From positions 14,388,501-14,452,500 of the forward strand of contig NC_091123.1 of assembly GCF_040183065.1 (NCBI RefSeq): a DNA stretch of 64,000 nt, written 5' to 3'. This DNA comes from Periplaneta americana (taxonomy: Eukaryota; Arthropoda; Insecta; Blattodea; Blattidae). A program made the position numbers and the translations under genes. The notes beneath the pieces were generated by a model. It had not been told where the DNA came from. It did no database searches and saw only the letters and a list, made by a program, of their open reading frames with translations. The number at the start of each line of letters is the position of its first letter. Positions within the stretch are counted from its first letter, which is position 1. Below are positions 57,621 through 64,000 of this stretch, one piece after another.

Positions 57621-59290
57621 CCTTGTCCACCTTTATTCTCCCATTATTTTCTCCTTTACCTCGCTCTTCACTCTTGACACTCACCTCGTTATTCATGTGT
57701 TTGAGACCTCGTTCTTCACGAGTATTTGGTATTCACCTCATTCTTCACGAATTTTTAACATTCATCTCGTTCTTCACGGATATTTGGTAGGCCTACTCAC
57801 CTCGTTCTTCATAAATATTTGACATTCAACACTTTCTTCGTATTTATTTAGCATTCACCTTATACTTCATTAATTGTTAATAAGTGTTTGATATTACTTC
57901 GTCCTTCATGAGTATTTGGTAATCACCTCATTCTTCACTATTTTTGACACTCACCTCGTTCTTCGTGTATGTTTGACATCTCGTTCTTCACCAGTATTTG
58001 GTACTCACCTTGTTCTTCACGAATTTTTGACATTCACCTCGTTCTTCAGAATTATTTTATATTTACCTCGTTCTTCACGAATTTTTGACACTCATCTCGT
58101 TCTTCACGAGTTTTTTGACATTCAATTCGTTCTTCACCAGTATTTGGTACTCACCTCGTTCTTCAAGAATTTTTGACATTCACCTCGTTCTTCAGAAGTA
58201 TTTGATATTCACCTTGTCCTTCACGAATTTTTGACACTCATCTCGTTCTTCAGAAGTATTTTATATTTACCTCGTTCTTCACGAATTTTTGACACTCATC
58301 TCGTTCTTCAGAAGTATTTTATATTTACCTCGTTCTTCACGAATTATTTACACTCATCTCGTTCTTCACGAGTTTTTTGACATTCAATTCGTTCTTCACC
58401 AGTATTTGGTACTCACCTCGTTCTTTAAGAATTTTTGACATTCACCTCGTTCTTCAGAAGTATTTGATATTTACCTCGTTCTTCACGAATTTTTGACACT
58501 CATCTCGTTCTTCACAAGTTTTTGACATTCAATTCGTTCTTCATAATTATTTGAGAGTCAACACTTTCTTCGTATTTATTTGACATTCACCTTATACTTC
58601 GTTAATGTTAATAAGTGTTTGATATTTACCTCGTCCTTCATGAGTATTTGAAATTCACCTCATTCTTCACTATTTTTGACACTCACCTCGTTCTTCGTGT
58701 ATGTTTGACATCTCGTTCTTCACCAGTATTTGGTACTCACCTCGTTCTTCAAGAGTTTTTGACATTCAATTCGTTCTTCATAATTATTTGAGAGTCAACA
58801 CTTTCTTGGTATTTATTTGACATTCACCTTATACTTCGTTAATTATTAATGAGTGTTTGATATTTACCTCGTCCTTCATGAGTATTTGGTATTCACCTCA
58901 TTCTTCACTATTTTTGACATTCACCTCGTTCTTCGTGTATATTTGACATCTCGTTCTTCACCAGTATTTGGTACTCACCTCGTTCTTCAAGAATTTTTGA
59001 CATTCACCTCGTTCTTCAGAAGTATTTGATATTCACCTCGTTCTTCACAAGTATTTGATATTTGCCTCGTTCTTCACGAATTTTTGACACTCATCTCGTT
59101 CTTCACGAGTTTTTGACATTCATTTCGTTCTTCATAATTATTTGACAGTCAACACTTTCTTCGTGTTTATTTGACATTCGCCTTATACTTCGTCAATTGT
59201 TAATTAGTCTTTGATATTTACCTCGTCCTTCATGAGTATTTGAAATTCACCCAGTTTTTCATAAGTGTTTAGCACTTACCTTGTTCTTGC
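57621..59290. repeat. ~30-bp tandem array with higher-order repeats
   Basis: Units such as ACCTCGTTCTTCACGAATTT-TTGACATTC of about 30 bases repeat with variants. A longer block containing CAACACTTTCTTCGTATTTA and ACCTTATACTTCGTTAA recurs near 57830, 58560, 58800 and 59150. It continues directly from the 106-bp array and stops about 160 bases from the Lkr TM4-TM5 exon. Confidence 0.93.
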
Positions 59291-59451
59291 TTAACGTGTG
59301 TTCATATACTTGATCGATGTTTTACATTTAGATTATTCTTCAAGAGTTGTGGGCCGTACTGAGTTTCTCGTCGATGTCTTATACGTCTTCTATGTTTCGT
59401 GAATGGATGTTCCTACTCACCATCAGAATGTAACTCTTCTTTGACACTCAC

Positions 59452-59779
59452 CTTCTTCTTGTTCCTCATGAGCGTGGCGTCCCGCGCGCTCTGAGCGTTG
59501 CCCGGCGTCTTGGCGCCCCAGAGCGTGAGCGCCATGCGCACGTAGACGCAGGAGATGACGCACAGCGGCGTCAAGTACTGCAGCACCAGCAGCACCACGC
59601 GGTACGCCAGCATGGCGTCGTCGGGCAGGCGCGCGTTGTGGCAGAAAGGCTTGCGGCGCCCGCGGGCGTCCTCTATGATGGAGACGCGCAGCGCCGCCGC
59701 CATGGGCGCCGCCAGGGCGCCAGACACCGCCCAGATGCAGGCCACGGCCAGGCGGGCGCACAGCTTCGACGGGCTCGCG
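59452..59779 (-). CDS. Lkr: Lkr exon: TM4, ECL2, TM5 and start of ICL3
   Basis: 328 bases: one base finishing a split codon plus 109 codons. TM4 is around LAVACIWAVSGALAAPMAAA. ECL2 carries KPFC, whose Cys would pair with the TM3 cysteine. TM5 is around VVLLVLQYLTPLCVISCVYV, with the usual proline. The end is WGAKTPGNAQSARDATLMRN followed by KKK and a GTGAGT donor at a phase-0 boundary. The acceptor is a TTGGCAG just above 59779. The exon is strikingly GC-rich compared with the surrounding AT-rich DNA, which produces long shadow frames on both strands. The junction with the previous exon gives NPL-SAS-PSKL where I expect basic residues (RAR-like) in ICL2. A second GTGAGT lies 31 bases beyond the chosen donor. 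Confidence 0.87.
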
Positions 59780-59854
59780 CTGCCAACAGAACATCGATAC
59801 ATCCAAATAAGTCTCGATCTAAAAATTGTATTTTTTTTTTTTACGTAGGACTAC

Positions 59855-61997
59855 GGGTCGAATTCATAGTTATCACTTATAAAATGAGGAAACACTTAAG
59901 TCAGGGATGTCGAACAGCGCTCTTGAGCTGTGAACTGAAGAGCCTTCACTGCTCCCTTACCGTGCAACGGTTCAACACAGGTAGCAGGCAGACCGGGCGA
60001 ATGATAGTAAACAAAAGCGAAACTGCGGCGGCTGGTACTTAGATAATTTTTATACATCTTACTAATTTTTAGGAGCTCGTTTTAGATTTACACTTGAAAA
60101 CTTTGATGAACGAAGAATGTAGGTCTACATGAGGATGGATGGATGATGATGATAATAATAATATCGTTTTATCTACTGGATCATTCATGAATGTTGTTCG
60201 TTAGTGGCAGAAATAAATCATCATAATAATGTTGCTAATTCATGTTTAAAATATCAACTTTATGTATATGTGTTGTAGCAGTGCAAGTTCAAAAACGTAA
60301 ACTGTTTTGATGTATAAAATTAATTAATCTTACTATGACTTGAAATTTGTTCATAGTTTTTGTTACAGATTCTAAAATATCTTCTCCTCAAGTTCGATCC
60401 TTTAGTAAAATGACATCTACAGTACAAGATCTTAATGAACATTGAAATCTGAATCGACATCCCTTATGAATATAGCTAGCTGCGCCGTATCTTTGCGGTC
60501 GGTACTTTCATCAAGAGCTAGTGCATAACAAGTAAAAGTTTAATTCCTGCTATCAGTTGTCCGTCCAAGTTATCTCCCATTTCTGTCATGCGCTCAGCAA
60601 CAATATTACGGGACAAATTTAGAGATTTAAAAACATTCCAGACATATCTCTTTTGCCTTTTCACGAGCGGAACCGGATAATTTTTCTGCGTCATAAGCTA
60701 CAGCATGCATTGAATTAAAATGCCTTTTAATATTATTATGGCTTATGTATCAAAGTTTCTTACTACATATTAAGCAATGCGCCTTTCCACTCTTTACGAT
60801 AAAGAAATGTTTATCTATCCATTCACTATTTAAACGTCGTTCCATATCCATACCAGCCGCCAGAGTTGATAAACACACTGCGTACAGAACACTGCTGCAG
60901 TAAGGGTAGACTCCAGCTCAGGTAGTAAGCAGTACCTAATCGTTTCACAGCTTGAGAGCGCTGTTCGACATCCCTGACTTAAGTAATGAACGTTTCCTTA
61001 ACACTTACTTCAGATCGTATTGCAGAGACGCTACTCATTCATATGCCCTGAGCATTCCCTTGACATAGAAAGAAATATGGCAACATGGCTACACGTGAGC
61101 GCTTTCCTACTGTACATTCAATTGTTTTCCAGCGCCTTCAAATTGTTAAATCGGCATTATTGTCATACACAAATACAGAAGTAAATATTAAAGAGCTAAA
61201 AATTATACAAAATATTTACAAAGCATTTTACAGAAAAGAAAGAAGTGAGCTAAGATAACTAGTTATGAAATATGGAGATGGTAATTGTTCTCTCCAAAAG
61301 AATAAATTGACATGGAACAAAATTGCATTTGAGTTTAATGCAAATTCCAGAAATATTCCTGTAAGTAAATCATTTTCATTTATTTTTCAGTTATTTTTAT
61401 GCTCAACAAAGTGGAAATCATATAATTACGCAAATGATATAATAGTACGCAAATTTTAACAGCTTATTCCATGGGTAGAATACAAACAAAAATGCAAATA
61501 ACACTTTGTTGGGACGTGAATACTTTTCGAAAAAAATGCCACTTAAATCTACCTGAAATGCTGCTGTATCATAAAATCTCAAAGCAACCAGTACTTTCAG
61601 CAGTGGCGAAATCGGTAAGCCTCATGGTCGTATTGTGAATTGAAATGAAAGACACCAGAATATTCACAACAGTGTTCTTGTCGGAACGGTATCTGCTCTT
61701 AAATTGTTGATCATTATACATCTCTAAAGGGTTTTCCATATCTCTGATATATCTTTTGCTTACCGAAACTCGTTTCAATTTTAATTACAGAACTCAATAA
61801 ATGTAATTAAATCATAATCATCATCTATTGTACACTGAATCAGCTGATTACAATGCATATGAGGAAACACTTGAGTAAGCTGACAAGCTACCTTATTTGA
61901 ATAAGTGTTCACTTCAGTGGGATTTATGAATTGGAAATTATTATAAGCAACTGCTTAAGTGTTTCCTTCCGATAAGTGTTGACTATGAATTCGGCCC
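59855..61997. mobile_element. PIF/Harbinger element remnant, split by a hAT element
   Basis: Ends GGGTCGAATTCATAGTTATC / GGGCCGAATTCATAGTCAAC with a 3-bp TAC on each side (59852-59854, 61998-62000). Minus strand at 61778-61510: KRYIRDMENPLEMYNDQQFK, then after a frameshift LKVLVALRFYDTAAFQVDLS, the N-terminal part of a HARBI1-like transposase. Plus strand at about 61265-61445: NKLTWNKIAFEFNANSRNIP before a GTAAGT and, after a TTTTTCAG, a WKSYNY part, like the Myb/SANT-like partner protein of Harbinger elements. The catalytic core is missing. Confidence 0.85.
59902..60976 (-). mobile_element. hAT element with transposase relic, nested in the Harbinger
   Basis: Ends CAGGGATGTCGAACAGCGCT and inverse, with exact 8-bp target duplication ACTTAAGT at 59894-59901 and 60977-60984. 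Minus strand at about 60850-60400: RRLNSEWIDKHFFIVKSGKA, HCLICSKKL (BED-finger cysteines), IKRHFNSMH, then LALDESTDRKDTAQLAIFIR, typical of the GTF2IRD2/ZBED-like hAT transposases. Several stops and frameshifts. Confidence 0.88.
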
Positions 61998-62000
61998 TAC

Positions 62001-63277
62001 GTCTATGAACTTGGGTCAGTATAGGAGTTGCACTTCGGGCTATGCGATAAACGCAAATACAGTAGAACCTCGCTAATCCGATGCTACATTAAATCCTAGC
62101 CACCTACATCACGATCTTGCTTGCTGCCATAATGTGGATCCATCCTCCAGAGCAGCTGTGGCGAAAATGTGATCGTGCGCCGAGCCACTGTCAGCGTATT
62201 CCGAATCTCACCGGACCGGTGGACAACAATGACGTCACGCTGCAGCGGAATAGGAACAAAACTGCTGGAAGGATCGATGGCTGTCATGGCGACTGTGTAA
62301 GTGTTTATCTGTGCTACGCTAGCAAAATTTTGCAGAATTTCCGTACTGCCATCTGGTTCAAAGAAAAGAGATCATAAACAACTTGTTTCTTGAACCGGTA
62401 GTAATAACTGGTCCGTTGACATGTTCGCTCATAAGCCATTAACATATTGTTTTTACGTTGTGCTCATTATAAACAATATAGCAGAACACACCGCCATGAC
62501 ACAACAGTGCACGATGTTATTCGTCTGCTAATTCCCGCCCTATACAAGAACCAATCAGATTCACTGATGGAGACTGCCACCACCTCTGCAAGCTGATGGC
62601 ACCGGTGCGACACCGGTGGAGCATCAATGACGTCATCGGTGGAATTCGGAACACCGTGATGCCATCGGATTGCTCACCGGTGAGATTCGGAATACGCTCT
62701 GTGTAACCTGCAACGTGCATAGCGCCTATGGAGGGAGGCGGACACCCGAAGGGGAAGTGAAGCAACTGTCTGACTTATTAACGGATTTTCATTTTCCTTA
62801 CGTCAAGCATTTAAATATAATGTTATACAGTACAAGCCTACAAACTAATGTTTAGTACGTGTAACGAAGAAAGAAATGAACAAGAAAATGAATAGGATAC
62901 ATTATCACAATCTAAAATGAACTGTATTCAGAATGTCTCTGCGGAAAAGTTAAAAAATCAGGAATTATGTCACTGCCAGTCGTAGTTGATCACGAAGGTA
63001 TTTGTCTGTCTGTCGTGATCTAAATTTGGTTTTTACTATTTTCATTATTCAAAATAATTTTTCACAAACGTAAGTTGTAGCGAACATGGCTTCAACAGAG
63101 CAAGCCATAGAAGGAAGCTTCGGATATTTATTTTTTGGCAAAGATTTGAAAAGTTCAACATTTGTCATGTTCTTACATCTAGCTTTCATTTAACATCACA
63201 TTGTAAATCTGTGAGTTTAAATTGAAGATCTAGCCGCATTATTCGTGCACCTACTGAAAAAGGATCGACGTGCAGAG

Positions 63278-63278
<1 letters not shown>
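62001..63278. other. Intronic stretch: pogo-like end and a GC-richer palindromic patch
   Basis: CAGTAGAACCTCGCTAATCC at about 62060 resembles a pogo/Tigger terminal repeat, with no partner seen. About 62185-62240 and 62600-62705 contain inverse copies of GTATTCCGAATCTCACCGG and two TGACGTCA (CRE-type) sites at about 62230 and 62630. No coding support. Confidence 0.4.
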
Positions 63279-63331
<53 letters not shown>

Positions 63332-63465
63332 GTAATAATAATAATAATAATAGGGAGCATCCTAAATTAAATGAAGAACGATCACTTAAAATAACATTTA
63401 AACTGAATCTAATTTGTATTTTAGCCCTAAGTTCGAACTAAAACCCACGAGTATGATTGGCCTAT
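63279..63465 (-). mobile_element. LINE 3' UTR fragment with (AAT)n
   Basis: (AAT)n at 63279-63352, then the reverse complement of about 49340-49470 (GGGTTTTAGTTCGA, GTTATTTTAAGTGATCGTTT). Confidence 0.75.
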
Positions 63466-63894
63466 GCATTTTACCACAGTCTAGTATAGACAGTCACGAA
63501 GTTCAATACGTAGGGAATATGCATTCATAGATAGTTGCTAACCACTAGGATCGCTACTATCGCCTCATTATAGACAATGCGAAATAGTACCGGCACAGTC
63601 TATTGTTCCTAGTAACCTCAACAACTCAAGCTTCGTGACTGTATATACTGGACTGTGATTGTATTAAGTTTCCTTTGGAGTAAACAGGCCGCCGTGTCGG
63701 CATTTATCAGGTCAAAAGAATGCGGTACTCTCAGCTTTGGAATGTGTACAATCTAGCAGAGACGTCTTGAACTTCGTGTTACGCTAAAAATGTTACATTT
63801 TCTCATCAATAATTGTTGAGCTGAGAGCTTGGAAACCAATAGAATATTGCAATAAGGGAAAAAGACGAACAATTTAGTTGAGTTGTAATCTGAC
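63466..63894. other. Intronic stretch next to the Lkr TM3 exon
   Basis: An inverted pair, CAGTCACGAAGTTCAATACG-like at about 63490 and CAACTCAAGCTTCGTGACTG at about 63620-63640, suggests a decayed MITE. No gene. Confidence 0.4.
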
Positions 63895-64000
63895 CTGAGA
63901 GGGTTAAGGATGGCGCGGTGGCGATCCACGGCGATGGCGGTGAGGGTGAAGACGCTGACATTGACACTGAGCACCTGCACGAAGGGGCAGAAGGCGCACA
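63895..64000 (-). CDS. Lkr: Lkr exon: TM3 and DRH motif (partial at window edge)
   Basis: Reading on the minus strand, two bases of a split codon are followed by 34 codons starting CAFCPFVQVLSVNVSVFTLT and running through AIAVDRHRAILNPL, then two bases (AG) before a GT donor. Counting back 24 residues from the D of DRH puts the first complete codon (Cys) at position 3.25, the TM3 disulfide cysteine. DRH replaces the commoner DRY and fits kinin receptors. The donor leaves phase 2, matched by the next exon, which starts with a single base completing the codon. The exon is cut by the window end. The open frame continues past the donor into intron sequence (RSDYNS...), which is not receptor-like. 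Confidence 0.85.

Larger units (their letters stand above)
26643..64000 (-). other. Lkr: Leucokinin (kinin) receptor gene Lkr, 3' part, five exons
   Basis: Gene-level entry for the five minus-strand exons listed separately. Spliced in order they give 271 residues, from the conserved TM3 disulfide cysteine to the stop. Visible GPCR marks are DRH (residues 25-27 of this part), an ECL2 cysteine (81), the TM5 proline (106), CWLP (159-162), NPFIY (200-204) and helix-8 EKFKREF (209-215). The strings WGAKTPGNAQ, RNKKKVIKML and WFCCDWLAMSNSCYNPFIYG fit my memory of insect kinin receptors better than RYamide or tachykinin receptors. Kinin receptors are plasma-membrane, Gq/Ca2+-coupled receptors for FxxWG-amide peptides, acting in Malpighian tubule secretion, hindgut contraction and feeding. 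The promoter and the exons for the N-terminus, TM1 and TM2 are outside. No alternative host gene is visible in the introns. Confidence 0.87.

Noticed and set aside
56117-57790. Several long open frames (up to 448 codons) rich in Leu, Phe, Ser, Pro and Cys
   Set aside because: They overlap in all three plus frames across a pyrimidine-rich 106-bp minisatellite; the strand simply lacks stop codons, and the unit length is not a multiple of three.
59423-60042. Alternative frames over the GC-rich Lkr exon (minus frame 59806-59423; plus frames 59555-59848 and 59638-60042)
   Set aside because: Shadows of the receptor exon caused by high GC; no family signature, and they run into transposon sequence.

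Overview
The window looks like insect nuclear DNA, most likely from a cockroach (Blattodea; the RTE-type LINE with its GCCAGTAAGTAAGTA tail and the tRNA-derived SINEs recall Periplaneta americana, but I cannot confirm the species). It is AT-rich and dominated by repeats, with one host gene that I can support.

The host gene lies on the minus strand from 26643 beyond the right edge. It is a class A GPCR whose sequence fits the insect leucokinin (kinin, myokinin) receptor, Lkr. Five exons are visible, in coding order 64000-63895, 59779-59452, 42377-42277, 30452-30362 and 26834-26643. Every junction has GT/AG ends and matching phase. Together they give 271 residues from the TM3 cysteine to the stop codon, with DRH, CWLP, NPFIY and a helix-8 EKFKREF. 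The 5' exons (N-terminus, TM1, TM2) lie outside. The introns are about 4.1, 17.1, 11.8 and 3.5 kb and are filled with repeats.

Left flank (1-26.4 kb, downstream of Lkr): no host gene that I can recognise. It holds three 5'-truncated copies of one RTE-type LINE (one with an exact 14-bp target duplication), other LINE 3' ends, five SINE families, a hAT element with an 8-bp target duplication, TA-flanked long-TIR elements, MITEs flanked by TTAA or TTAA-like sites, two copies of a repeat carrying a THAP-like exon, and a nested stack at 15.2-17.6 kb that contains a Penelope-like GIY-YIG fragment inside 38-bp inverted repeats.

Lkr introns (26.8-63.9 kb): a SINE composite with an 11-bp target duplication (29.4-30.1 kb); a 594-bp fold-back element; a TIR element carrying a nested Tc1/mariner relic (33.8-35.1 kb); about 4.8 kb of 49-bp satellite with higher-order structure (35.7-40.5 kb); SINE-tail/(AAT)n composite arrays interrupted by a LINE (44.0-46.7 kb); two further LINEs meeting tail to tail (47.5-49.1 kb); long ATAC arrays; a Helitron relic (51.5-52.0 kb); a 106-bp pyrimidine-rich minisatellite (56.2-57.6 kb) running into a ~30-bp array (57.7-59.3 kb); and a PIF/Harbinger element split by a hAT element, starting 75 bp from an Lkr splice acceptor.

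I found no operon, CRISPR array, functional RNA gene or intact transposase. The long open frames at 56-58 kb and in the ATAC arrays are low-complexity artefacts. The most useful results are the reconstructed Lkr gene and several insertion histories readable from target duplications and paralogous empty sites.
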